Source: Microbacteriaceae bacterium (GTDB lineage: Bacteria; Actinomycetota; Actinomycetes; Actinomycetales; Microbacteriaceae). From it: a stretch of 12,167 nucleotides of DNA. Position numbers and translations under genes: made by a program. Below, one piece after another: positions 1 to 8,630 of this stretch. The stretch covers positions 1 to 12,167 of the forward strand of contig WOYR01000133.1 of NCBI GenBank assembly GCA_011620705.1. The letters run 5' to 3'. The notes under the pieces are model-generated. The model made no database searches. It saw only the letters and a list, made by a program, of their open reading frames with translations, and was not told where the DNA came from. The number at the start of each line of letters is the position of its first letter. The first letter of the stretch is position 1.

Positions 1-1115
1 CCGCCGGCGATGAGCGCGGCGACCGCGAGGTACTGGTTGACGTCGCCGCCCGGCACCCGGTTCTCCACGCGGAGGCCCTGGCCGTGGCCGACCACGCGCA
101 AGGCGCAGGTGCGGTTGTCCAGACCCCAGGCGATCGCGGTCGGGGCGAAGCTGCCCTCGACATAGCGCTTGTAGGAGTTGACGTTCGGGGCGAAGAAGAG
201 CGACAGCTCGCGCGTCGTGGCGATCAGCCCTGCGAGCCAGTGCTCCATCAGTTTCGAGAACCCGTGCGGCCCGTCGCCCGCCATCACCGCCTCGCCGTCC
301 GTGCCGCGCACCGAGAGGTGGATGTGGCAGCTGTTGCCCTCGCGCTCGTTGAACTTGGCCATGAAGGTGAGCGCCTTGCCGTGCTGATCGGCGATCTCCT
401 TCGCCCCGTTCTTGTAGATGGCGTGGTTGTCGCAGGTGGCCAGCGCCTCCGTGTAGCGGAACGCGATCTCCTGCTGGCCGAGGTTGCACTCCCCCTTCAC
501 GCCCTCGCAGTACATGCCTGCGCCGTCCATGCCGTTGCGGATGTCGCGCAGCAGCGGCTCCATGCGGCTCGAGGCCAGCAGCGCGTAGTCGATGTTGTAG
601 TCGCTGGCCGGGGTGAGGCCTTCGTACTTCTTGGCCCAGGCATCCCGGTAGCTGTTCTCGAAGACGAGGAACTCCAGCTCGGTTCCGACGAAGGGCACGA
701 GGCCGCGCTCGGCCAGCCGGGCGATCTGCTGCTTCAGGATGTCGCGGGGCGACTGCGGAACGGGCGAGCCATCCATCCGCTGCAGATCGGCCATCACGAG
801 GGCGGTGCCCGACAGCCAGGGGATGAGCCGGAGCGTGTCGAGATCCGGCTTCAGCACCATGTCGCCGTAGCCGGTCTCCCAGCTGCTGATGGCGTAGCCG
901 TCGACGGTGTTCATCTCGACGTCGACCGCCAGCAGGTAGTTGCAGGCCTCTGCGCCGTGCTCGGCGACGTCCTCCTGGAACAGTCGAGCCGAGGTGCGCT
1001 TGCCGACCAGGCGGCCCTGCATGTCGCAGAACGCCACGATCACCGTGTCGATCTCGCCTTTGCCGATCAGCACACCCAGCTCGTCGTTCGTGAGGTTTCC
1101 GGAGCGGACGGCCAT
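1..1115 (-). CDS. Glutamine synthetase family protein, possibly gamma-glutamylethanolamide synthetase (3' end outside window)
   Basis: The minus strand is open from the ATG at 1115 to the window edge: 371 full codons, so the last part of a protein of usually about 450 residues is missing. Seen: N-terminal beta-grasp region (1-110), GTELEF with the metal-binding glutamates (144-149), EGVKGECNLGQQEI (204-217), NSCHIHLS with the catalytic-fold histidines (261-268), PNVNSYKR (310-317), NRTCALRV (334-341) and ENRVPGGDVNQY (351-362). An AGGAGA Shine-Dalgarno lies about 6 nt before the ATG, which fixes the start. Known: such enzymes ligate glutamate to ammonia or, in GlnA-like paralogues, to amines; Streptomyces GlnA4 uses ethanolamine. 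Inference: the divergent ethanolamine-permease-like gene points to gamma-glutamylation of ethanolamine or a similar amine rather than general glutamine synthesis. The ENRVPGG stretch departs from the ERRPPD-like motif I expect in housekeeping GlnA. The family is certain, the substrate is not. Confidence 0.9.
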   Translation of the reverse strand, partial: MAVRSGNLTNDELGVLIGKGEIDTVIVAFCDMQGRLVGKRTSARLFQEDVAEHGAEACNYLLAVDVEMNTVDGYAISSWETGYGDMVLKPDLDTLRLIPWLSGTALVMADLQRMDGSPVPQSPRDILKQQIARLAERGLVPFVGTELEFLVFENSYRDAWAKKYEGLTPASDYNIDYALLASSRMEPLLRDIRNGMDGAGMYCEGVKGECNLGQQEIAFRYTEALATCDNHAIYKNGAKEIADQHGKALTFMAKFNEREGNSCHIHLSVRGTDGEAVMAGDGPHGFSKLMEHWLAGLIATTRELSLFFAPNVNSYKRYVEGSFAPTAIAWGLDNRTCALRVVGHGQGLRVENRVPGGDVNQYLAVAALIAG

Positions 1116-1285
1116 GGCACTCTCCTGCACGTGAATCGGGGAACTGTCGGATCGGACCCGACCATTACACACTACGGCCGACCGGAACTGCTCGGCACCT
1201 TTCACACAGCTGTTACATCCAAAGGTAGACAACGGGTACCAATGGCGGCCATTCTCGGACCAACGTCGGAAAGGACCCTCCCCCC
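1116..1285. promoter_or_regulatory. Divergent control region between the glutamine-synthetase-like gene and the permease
   Basis: This 170-bp stretch separates two divergent starts and must hold both promoters. I see no convincing -35/-10 pair in either direction. It contains a perfect 6-1-6 inverted repeat, AATGGC-G-GCCATT (1241-1253), about 30 bp before the permease start, and a weaker one, GTCGG-N7-CCGAC (1146-1162), just upstream of the synthetase gene. Both could be operators, but no regulator in the window can be tied to them. The permease has a GAAAGGA ribosome-binding site at 1269-1275. Confidence 0.5.
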
Positions 1286-2809
1286 ATGAGTGAAACAAAA
1301 GCCATCGGCGGCGCCCAGTACAAGGATGTCGGCGCCGACTACTTCGAGAAGCGCACCCTCAAGCGCAGCGCAGGAACCTGGGGCATCTGGGGCCTCGGCG
1401 TCGCCGCTGTGATCTCGGGCGAGTTCTCGGGCTGGAACTTCGGAACCTCCACCGCCGGCTTCGGCGGGATGGCCATCGCGGTGATCATCGTGATCGTCAT
1501 GTACTTCACGATGTACTTCTCGATCGGCGAGATGGCGGCCGCGATGCCGCACACCGGCGGCGCATACTCCTTCGCCCGCGCTGGGCTCGGGCCGTGGGGC
1601 GGATTCATCACCGGACTCGCGGAGTCGATCGAATACGTCATGACGACGGCCGTCGTCGTGTACTTCTCAGCCTTCTACCTCAACAGCGCGCTCGACGCCT
1701 TCTTCCACTTCCAACTGCCGAGCTGGGTGCTCTGGGTGGTCCTCTACGCGGTGTTCGTCGTCGTCAACTGGAGCGGCGCGTCGATCGGGTTCCGGCTCGC
1801 CATCGTCGTCTCGATCATCTCCCTGGCGATCCTGGCCATCTTCCTCGTCGTGGCCTTCGCGACCGGCGGTTTCGACCCGTCCAAGCTCTGGGATGTCAAG
1901 CCGGATGCGGGGCAGAGCACCTTCCTGCCGCACGGCTTCGGCCCGGTGCTGCTGGTGATCCCCTTCGCGATGTGGTTCTTCCTCGGCATCGAGGAGCTGC
2001 CGCTGGCCTCCGAGGAGACGCACAACCCGTCCAAGGTCATCCCGCGCGCCGGCATCATCGCCCTGATCACCCTGACGGTCGCTGCGGTCGCGGTCTTCAT
2101 CGTGAACACCGGCGTCCTCGGCGCGGTCGCCACCCAGAAGTCGGGTCAGCCGCTGCTGGACGGGTTCGCCCTGATGGTGCCGAAGGAGCTGATCGGCGTG
2201 CTGGCTCTCGCTGCCCTGATCGGACTGCTCGCCTCGCTGCAGGGCATCATGTACGCATACGGCCGCAACCTGTACTCGCTGTCGCGGGCCGGCTACTACC
2301 CGAGCGCGCTCTCGCTCACCGGCAAGAAGCAGACCCCGCTGGTGGCGCTGATCGTGGGCGCCGTGATCGGACTCATCGCCCTGGTGGTGGTGGACTCGGC
2401 CGGCGGAACGGGAGGCGCAGCCGGCGCGGTCGTGCTGAATATCGCCATCTGGGGAGCTGTCGTCTCGTACCTCATGCAGATGATCGCCTTCGTCGTGCTG
2501 CGCATCCGCTTCCCGAAGGCGCTGCGGCCGTACAAGAGCCCGACCGGCATCGCCGGGGCCGTCATCGCCGGCGTGATCTCGGCGGCGATCTTCATCGCAT
2601 TCCTCTTCAACGCCCCCTACGTCACGGCGATCATCGCGATCGCCATCGTCTACGTGATCGGCCTGATCGTGTTCGCGGTGTGGGGCCGCAAGCGGCTCGT
2701 GCTCGCCCCCGAGGAGGAGTACGCCCTCAGCGGGGGCCTGCACCGCGACCCGGAGGCGGAAGGCTACGACGCCATGGAGAAGGAGGTCTTCGGCGAGACG
2801 AAGCCCTAG
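1286..2809 (+). CDS. eat: Ethanolamine permease-like APC-family transporter
   Basis: A 507-residue integral membrane protein of the amino acid-polyamine-organocation superfamily. Seen: a short hydrophilic N-terminus, then LKRSAGTWGIWGLGVAAVIS and GEFSGWNFG (about 25-53). This ISGEFSGWNFG segment is the typical first-helix signature of the ethanolamine permease group. About twelve hydrophobic segments follow, including the TM3-type motif GEMAAAMPHTGGAYSFAR and FLGIEELPLASEE in the middle. It ends in a charged cytoplasmic tail. The start is set by GAAAGGA about 10 nt upstream. Expected role: proton-coupled uptake of ethanolamine or a close analogue across the plasma membrane. The divergent glutamine-synthetase-like gene could use the imported amine. 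Another amino acid or amine substrate is possible; the superfamily is certain and the ethanolamine call is by motif memory. Confidence 0.85.
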   Translation: MSETKAIGGAQYKDVGADYFEKRTLKRSAGTWGIWGLGVAAVISGEFSGWNFGTSTAGFGGMAIAVIIVIVMYFTMYFSIGEMAAAMPHTGGAYSFARAGLGPWGGFITGLAESIEYVMTTAVVVYFSAFYLNSALDAFFHFQLPSWVLWVVLYAVFVVVNWSGASIGFRLAIVVSIISLAILAIFLVVAFATGGFDPSKLWDVKPDAGQSTFLPHGFGPVLLVIPFAMWFFLGIEELPLASEETHNPSKVIPRAGIIALITLTVAAVAVFIVNTGVLGAVATQKSGQPLLDGFALMVPKELIGVLALAALIGLLASLQGIMYAYGRNLYSLSRAGYYPSALSLTGKKQTPLVALIVGAVIGLIALVVVDSAGGTGGAAGAVVLNIAIWGAVVSYLMQMIAFVVLRIRFPKALRPYKSPTGIAGAVIAGVISAAIFIAFLFNAPYVTAIIAIAIVYVIGLIVFAVWGRKRLVLAPEEEYALSGGLHRDPEAEGYDAMEKEVFGETKP

Positions 2810-2816
2810 ACGGAGC

Positions 2817-2870
2817 GTCCCGGCGCGCGCGAGGCCGTCGCCCGGGCGGGTCCCGGCGCGCGCGAGGCCG
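2817..2870. repeat. 21-bp perfect direct repeat at the permease/TetR convergent junction
   Basis: Two identical 21-bp copies, beginning GTCCCGGCGCGC and ending GAGGCCG, lie at 2817-2837 and 2850-2870, 33 bp apart start to start. The 12-bp spacer includes most of the palindrome CGCCCGGGCG (2839-2848). The repeat sits between the permease stop and the TetR stop. GGCGCGCG at 2855-2862 can also pair with CGCGCGCC at 2889-2896. It may act as a GC-rich bidirectional terminator without a T tract, or may simply be a recent slip duplication. Confidence 0.7.
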
Positions 2871-2876
2871 GGGCGA

Positions 2877-3488
2877 TCACTCCTGGGACGCGCGCCTCGA
2901 CGCCGGCCGCCGCCGCACCAGGCCGTCGCAGATCAACTCGGCGAGCTCTGCGAGTTCCGTGGCCGACTCCTCCGACTCCTCCGACTCGCCGTCCGCCTGC
3001 TCGGCGAACGGCCGCATGGTCAGGACAGCTACCCAAGCCTGAGCCGCCGCCCGGACCCGGGTCGCCGGAACCGGCCTCGGCAGGCTGCCCCGCAGCACCC
3101 GTTCGATCAGGATCCGCAGTTGGCCGTGATGCTCGAGCAGGTTGGCCTTCACCTCGGGGTGGGCGCGCTGCTCGCGCCAGAGGATGACCCGCAGCGCCTC
3201 GGAGCCGCCCTGGATCTCGCGGATCCTGTCGGTCAGGTTCAGCAGCGATCGTGCCGGGTCGCCCGGCTCGACGATTTCCGCAGTGTTGATCGGCCCGAGG
3301 CCGAGGCGCTCGGCGGCCAGGGCGCGCAGCAGGTCGGCCTTGGCTGGGAAGTAGTAGAACAGCAGCCCCTTCGGGACCGCTGCGAGCTTGGCGATGGTCG
3401 AGGTCGCGGTCGCGTCGAAACCGTGCGCGGCGAAGAGCTGCTCCGCCGCGTCCAGGATGCGCACCCGCGCGCCGAGCGTTTCGGACAT
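2877..3488 (-). CDS. TetR/AcrR-family transcriptional regulator
   Basis: 203 residues, the normal length for the family. Seen: an N-terminal TetR helix-turn-helix at about 8-54 (ARVRILDAAEQLFAAHGF, then TSTIAKLAAVPKGLLFYYFPAKADLL), followed by a divergent helical ligand-binding domain. An acidic, serine-rich tract (GESEESEESATELAELAEL) near residues 165-185 is encoded partly by tandem 9-bp units (GACTCCTCC, about 2957-2987) and is likely a flexible insertion. AAGGG lies 7 nt before the ATG. It is the second gene after the SPW membrane protein (71 bp gap), and the promoter upstream of that gene carries a TetR-type palindrome, so it probably represses its own unit. It is convergent with the permease, and control of the permease/synthetase pair is possible but not shown. 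The ligand is unknown. Confidence 0.9.
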   Translation of the reverse strand: MSETLGARVRILDAAEQLFAAHGFDATATSTIAKLAAVPKGLLFYYFPAKADLLRALAAERLGLGPINTAEIVEPGDPARSLLNLTDRIREIQGGSEALRVILWREQRAHPEVKANLLEHHGQLRILIERVLRGSLPRPVPATRVRAAAQAWVAVLTMRPFAEQADGESEESEESATELAELAELICDGLVRRRPASRRASQE

Positions 3489-3514
3489 CCGTCAACCCTT
3501 CATGGTCGGAAGAC

Positions 3515-3549
3515 GGATGGGGACGACAGCCGCGCTGCCGCCCCCATCC
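3515..3549 (-). terminator. Long hairpin between the SPW gene and the TetR gene (attenuator or processing site)
   Basis: On the minus strand GGATGGGG (3549-3542) pairs with CCCCATCC (3522-3515), and the inside continues with CGGCAG pairing CTGTCG through a G-U pair, leaving a CGCGG loop. The stem is about 15 bp in a 71-bp gap. There is no T tract after it, so it is not a textbook intrinsic terminator; reduced read-through or mRNA protection fits better. The hairpin is seen; the role is inferred. Confidence 0.5.
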
Positions 3550-3559
3550 ACCAGCACTG

Positions 3560-3913
3560 TCAGTGGGCTATCGCCTCATGGTGCACCCGGGAACTGGGCT
3601 GGATCGCGAGCGCCGAGACGATGAGCGCCACCGCGCCGGCGATCCACGAGGTCCACGCGACGCCGGTCTGAGCGGCGTAGACGCCGATCCACGGGGAGAT
3701 GAACAGCAGCACGCCGAGTGCCAGCTGAACCCATTCCGTCACCACCATGCCCGGCTGCGCGAGATTCCACACGCCGGAAGCGACGAGCAGGATGCCGAAG
3801 ACCAGCATCAGGATCAGGGATGCCCCTGCCGGGGTCGTCCACAGCGTCGCCAAGGCCGCATACAGCCCCGCGACCACTGCTACCCAGTCTTGCCACCGTG
3901 TCCACTTCTTCAT
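3560..3913 (-). CDS. SPW-repeat membrane protein
   Basis: 117 residues beginning MKKWTRWQDWVAVVAGLY. The start is the ATG at 3913, because an AGGAGG Shine-Dalgarno lies just before it and the promoter at 3966-3994 lies upstream; a longer open frame reaching 3994 would start inside the -35 box. Four hydrophobic segments are seen (about 8-25, 31-50, 60-79, 85-104). The two halves resemble each other: WQDWVAVVAGLYAALATLW and TEWVQLALGVLLFISPWIG, the second with the Ser-Pro-Trp (73-75) that names the family. SPW proteins are small bacterial membrane proteins of unknown function. The TetR gene follows in the same direction, so the two may respond to the same signal, possibly a membrane-active or lipophilic compound (inference). 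Confidence 0.85.
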   Translation of the reverse strand: MKKWTRWQDWVAVVAGLYAALATLWTTPAGASLILMLVFGILLVASGVWNLAQPGMVVTEWVQLALGVLLFISPWIGVYAAQTGVAWTSWIAGAVALIVSALAIQPSSRVHHEAIAH

Positions 3914-3965
3914 GAAACCAACCTCCTCTTTCAGGTTTGGCGGCTCCCTCTTGGGGGTCGGTGTC

Positions 3966-3994
3966 AGCCTAGTTTCGATTGACCGACCGGTCAA
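3966..3994 (-). promoter_or_regulatory. Promoter with overlapping TetR-type operator for the SPW-TetR unit
   Basis: On the minus strand TTGACC (3994-3989) and TAGGCT (3971-3966) are exactly 17 nt apart, a good sigma-70-like promoter, leaving a leader of about 45 nt before the SPW start. The -35 box is one arm of the inverted repeat TTGACC-GACC-GGTCAA (3979-3994, + strand order). Operators of this GACC/GGTC form are usual for TetR-family repressors, and binding here would block RNA polymerase. The downstream TetR protein is the obvious candidate. Confidence 0.75.
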
Positions 3995-4054
3995 GGTTTC
4001 TGAGCATGCCCCGCATCGGCGAGACGTGCTGGGCGAGCGACTCAGGCCATCGAC

Positions 4055-4312
4055 TCACGCCAGGGAGAGGAAGAGCTTCTCGAGCTGCGCCTTGTCGGGT
4101 TCCGGGTCATCCTGCTTGACGCATCTCTCGAGCGTGCTCGCGATGATGGCGAAACCCGCACGGTCCAATGCGCTCGAGGCCGCGGCCAGCTGCGTGACCA
4201 CGCTCGTGCAGTCCTTGCCCTCATCGATCATCCGGATCACCGCGGCGAGCTGCCCCTGCGCCCGGCGCAGCCGGTTGAGCACGGGCTTCATGTCAGTCGG
4301 GTCGAGATCCAT
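4055..4312 (-). CDS. cstR: CsoR/RcnR-family repressor of CstR (persulfide sensor) type
   Basis: 85 residues, all-helical DUF156 family. Seen: RLRRAQGQLAAVIRMIDEGKDC with Cys35, then TQLAAASSALDRAGFAIIASTLERCV with Cys64. Copper-sensing CsoR proteins have a His four residues before the second Cys; here that position is Thr60. Two cysteines without the His is the CstR pattern, and GKDC...IIxSxxLxxCVK resembles Staphylococcus CstR closely. CstR proteins derepress when per- or polysulfides cross-link the two cysteines between subunits. The gene follows the CoA-disulfide reductase/rhodanese gene on the same strand after 67 bp, and CsoR/CstR-like palindromes precede both genes, so it likely represses both. 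The ATG at 4312 has TCCTCC complement GGAGGA only 3 nt away; Met8 lacks any Shine-Dalgarno. Confidence 0.88.
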   Translation of the reverse strand: MDLDPTDMKPVLNRLRRAQGQLAAVIRMIDEGKDCTSVVTQLAAASSALDRAGFAIIASTLERCVKQDDPEPDKAQLEKLFLSLA

Positions 4313-4350
4313 CGTTCCTCCGTGCTCGGGCGCGATGCGCCATGCTCCAT

Positions 4351-4389
4351 GATACCCCTGCCGTATTCTTGGATACCTGCTAGGGTATC
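4351..4389 (-). promoter_or_regulatory. CstR/CsoR-type operator(s) before the repressor gene
   Basis: GATACC-TGCTAG-GGTATC (4372-4389) is a 6-6-6 inverted repeat of the same design as the palindrome in the reductase promoter. It covers the reductase stop codon. A second, imperfect copy begins GATACCCC at 4351 and has a GTATT right arm ending at 4367. I could not assign clear -35 and -10 boxes. The arrangement suggests an internal, autoregulated promoter for the repressor gene. Confidence 0.6.
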
Positions 4390-6035
4390 TGCGGCACCAG
4401 GGCGCGAGAGGCTCGGCCCGCGCTCCAGGTGAGGTATCCCCCGTCCAGGTTGACCGCGTCGCGGCCCAGCTGCGCGAGCAGGCGGACCGCGGTGTGGCCG
4501 CGCTGGCCGACCTTGCAGTGAACGATCAGCCGCCGTTGAGGGATCTCGCCGATCCGCGCGCGGATGTCGTCGAGCGGGATGTTGATCGAGCCGGGGATCG
4601 CCCCCTCGGCGTACTCGCGCGCCGTCCGCACATCGATGAGGACGGCGCCTCCGGCCAGTTCCTGCTCGAGCTCGTGCCACTGCACGGAGCGCGTGAGCCC
4701 CTCGAGCGCGTTGAGCGCCACGTAGCCGAGCATGTTCACGGGATCCTTCGCCGAAGAGAACTGCGGCGCATATGCCAGTTCGAGGTCCGAGAGCCCGGAT
4801 GCGGTGATCCCTCCGGCCATCGCGGTCGAGATCACATCGATCCGCTTGTCGACGCCATCCCCGCCGACGCCCTGCGCGCCGAGGATCTCGTCCGTGTTCG
4901 CGTCGATGACGAGCTTGAGCGACATCGACTGGGCTCCGGGGTAGTACCCGGTGTGGGAGGCGGGGTGGGTGTGGATGACGCGGATCTCGCGGCCCTTTGC
5001 CCGCAGCAGCTTCTCGTTCCAGCCGGTGGCGGCGATCGTGAGGCCCATCAGGCCGACGACGGCGGCCCCGGCGGCGGCGCGCACCCGGATCCTCGTGCCG
5101 GCGATCGCATCCGCGACGAGGCGGCCGTGACGATTCGCGAGCCCGGCGAGAGCGATGAGCCGCTGCTCCCCTGAGATCGCGTCGGTCTTCTCCACCGCGT
5201 CGCCGATCGCATAGATCGACGGGTCGTTGGTGCGCAGCTGGTCGTCGACCCGGATGCCGCCGCGCTCGCCCAGTTCGATGCCGGCGGCGACAGCCAGCGA
5301 GGTCTCGGGCCGCACCCCGATCGAGGCGATCACGAACTCCGCCGGAACCACGCTGCCATCGCTGAGCGTGGCAGTGCCCGATCCCAACTCGGTCACCTGA
5401 GTGCCCAGGCGCAGGTCGACGCCGGCCTGCAGGAGGCGCTCGGCGACGGGGGAGGCCATCTCGGGGTCGAGGGGCGGCAGCACCTGGTCGCCGAGTTCGA
5501 CGAGCGTGACCTCGAGGCCGCGGTGGACGAGGTTCTCGACCATCTCGAGGCCGATGAACCCGGCGCCGATCACCAGGGCGGTTCGCGGCGCGGCGGACAA
5601 GGCGCTCATCGCGGCGTCGACATCCTCGATGTCGCGCAGGGTCAGCATCCGCTCGCCACCGGGGATCGGAGGCCGCACGGGGGTGGCGCCGGGTGAGAGC
5701 ACGAGGACGTCGTAGCGCTCGACGGACTGCTCGCCCGAGTGCAGCTCGCGCACGCTCACGGTCTTCGCCACGCGGTCGATCGCCGTGACTTCGTGGTCGA
5801 CGCGCACGTCGATCCCGAAGCGCGAGCCGAGCGATGCCGGCGTCTGCAGGAGCAGGCTCTCGCGCTGCTCGATGACGCCGCCGAGGTAGTAGGGAAGGCC
5901 GCAGTTGGCGAACGACACGTGGCCGCTGCGCTCCAGGACGAGGATGTCGGCATCCTCCATCAGGCGGCGAAGGCGGGTCGCTGCGGACATGCCGCCCGCG
6001 ACGCCGCCGATGATGATGATGCGCTGTCCGGTCAT
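4380..6035 (-). CDS. CoA-disulfide / CoA-persulfide reductase with C-terminal rhodanese domain
   Basis: 551 residues from the ATG at 6035. Seen: FAD-binding IIIIGGVAGG (6-15), the redox motif SFANCGLPYY with Cys45, NAD(P)H-binding VIGAGFIG (155-162), YAIGDA of the second FAD contact (275-280), dimerisation-domain tyrosines in HTGYYPGA (361-368) and AYAPQFSSAKDPVN (421-434), and a rhodanese domain (about 455-540) with LIDVR and the active cysteine loop HCKVGQRG (Cys507). The set matches the CoADR-RHD fusion, which reduces CoA disulfide, CoA persulfide or polysulfide with NAD(P)H, the rhodanese passing sulfane sulfur. A longer open frame starts at 6131, but the promoter lies inside that extension and the ATG at 6035 is exactly where transcription should start, so the mRNA is probably leaderless. 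It shares its unit with the CstR-type repressor gene. Confidence 0.92.
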   Translation of the reverse strand: MTGQRIIIIGGVAGGMSAATRLRRLMEDADILVLERSGHVSFANCGLPYYLGGVIEQRESLLLQTPASLGSRFGIDVRVDHEVTAIDRVAKTVSVRELHSGEQSVERYDVLVLSPGATPVRPPIPGGERMLTLRDIEDVDAAMSALSAAPRTALVIGAGFIGLEMVENLVHRGLEVTLVELGDQVLPPLDPEMASPVAERLLQAGVDLRLGTQVTELGSGTATLSDGSVVPAEFVIASIGVRPETSLAVAAGIELGERGGIRVDDQLRTNDPSIYAIGDAVEKTDAISGEQRLIALAGLANRHGRLVADAIAGTRIRVRAAAGAAVVGLMGLTIAATGWNEKLLRAKGREIRVIHTHPASHTGYYPGAQSMSLKLVIDANTDEILGAQGVGGDGVDKRIDVISTAMAGGITASGLSDLELAYAPQFSSAKDPVNMLGYVALNALEGLTRSVQWHELEQELAGGAVLIDVRTAREYAEGAIPGSINIPLDDIRARIGEIPQRRLIVHCKVGQRGHTAVRLLAQLGRDAVNLDGGYLTWSAGRASRALVPQIP

Positions 6036-6041
6036 GCCGCC

Positions 6042-6070
6042 AGTATAGAATACCCCAGGGGGTATTACAA
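6042..6070 (-). promoter_or_regulatory. Leaderless promoter with a perfect CstR-type operator filling the spacer
   Basis: On the minus strand TTGTAA (6070-6065) and TATACT (6047-6042) are 17 nt apart. Only 6 nt separate the -10 from the ATG at 6035, which places the transcription start on the start codon. The perfect 8-2-8 palindrome AATACCCC-AG-GGGGTATT (6049-6066) occupies almost exactly the spacer. ATACCC/GGGTAT with a G/C-tract core is the operator style of CsoR and CstR repressors. Confidence 0.82.
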
Positions 6071-6110
6071 GAAGCGCGCCCCGATGCTCAGGCGGGTCGA
6101 AAGTCCCTGC

Positions 6111-6128
6111 CCGCCGCGCGCGCGGCGG
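6111..6128. promoter_or_regulatory. 18-bp GC palindrome upstream of ppsA
   Basis: CCGCCGCGC-GCGCGGCGG is a perfect 9+9 palindrome about 65 bp before the ppsA start, in the divergent gap with the reductase gene. It could be an operator or an mRNA hairpin in the ppsA leader. I see no good ppsA promoter nearby, so its role is open. Confidence 0.4.
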
Positions 6129-6193
6129 CATACCGTTGGCTCATCGGCCGGAGGGACGGACCGAGCTCAAGGCGATCCGGAAGGGATGAACCC

Positions 6194-8587
<2,394 letters not shown>

Positions 8588-8612
8588 GCACTGCTCCGGG
8601 CGGCCGCGCGCC

Positions 8613-8625
8613 GCGGAGGCTCCGC
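8613..8625. terminator. Possible GC-rich hairpin between convergent ppsA and aldo/keto reductase genes
   Basis: GCGGAG-G-CTCCGC lies in the 43-bp gap between the two convergent stops, within very GC-rich sequence. No T tract follows in either direction. It may help end both transcripts, but such short GC palindromes arise easily in this DNA. Confidence 0.25.
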
Positions 8626-8630
8626 CGCCG

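Noticed and set aside
84..1289. A 401-codon plus-strand open frame over the glutamine-synthetase region
   Set aside because: It is the shadow of the minus-strand glutamine synthetase, whose conserved motifs are all present; the plus frame gives no recognisable protein.
1628..1640. Extra TCATGAC matches inside the permease (about 1628) and ppsA (about 7397)
   Set aside because: Single heptamers within conserved coding sequence, without the second heptamer or the AAA spacer; chance.
3914..3994. A longer N-terminus for the SPW protein starting at 3994
   Set aside because: It would start inside the -35 box; AGGAGG precedes the ATG at 3913.
6036..6131. A longer N-terminus for the CoA-disulfide reductase starting at 6131
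   Set aside because: The extension contains the -35, operator and -10, has no family match, and the FAD motif normally begins within a few residues of the start, as it does from 6035.
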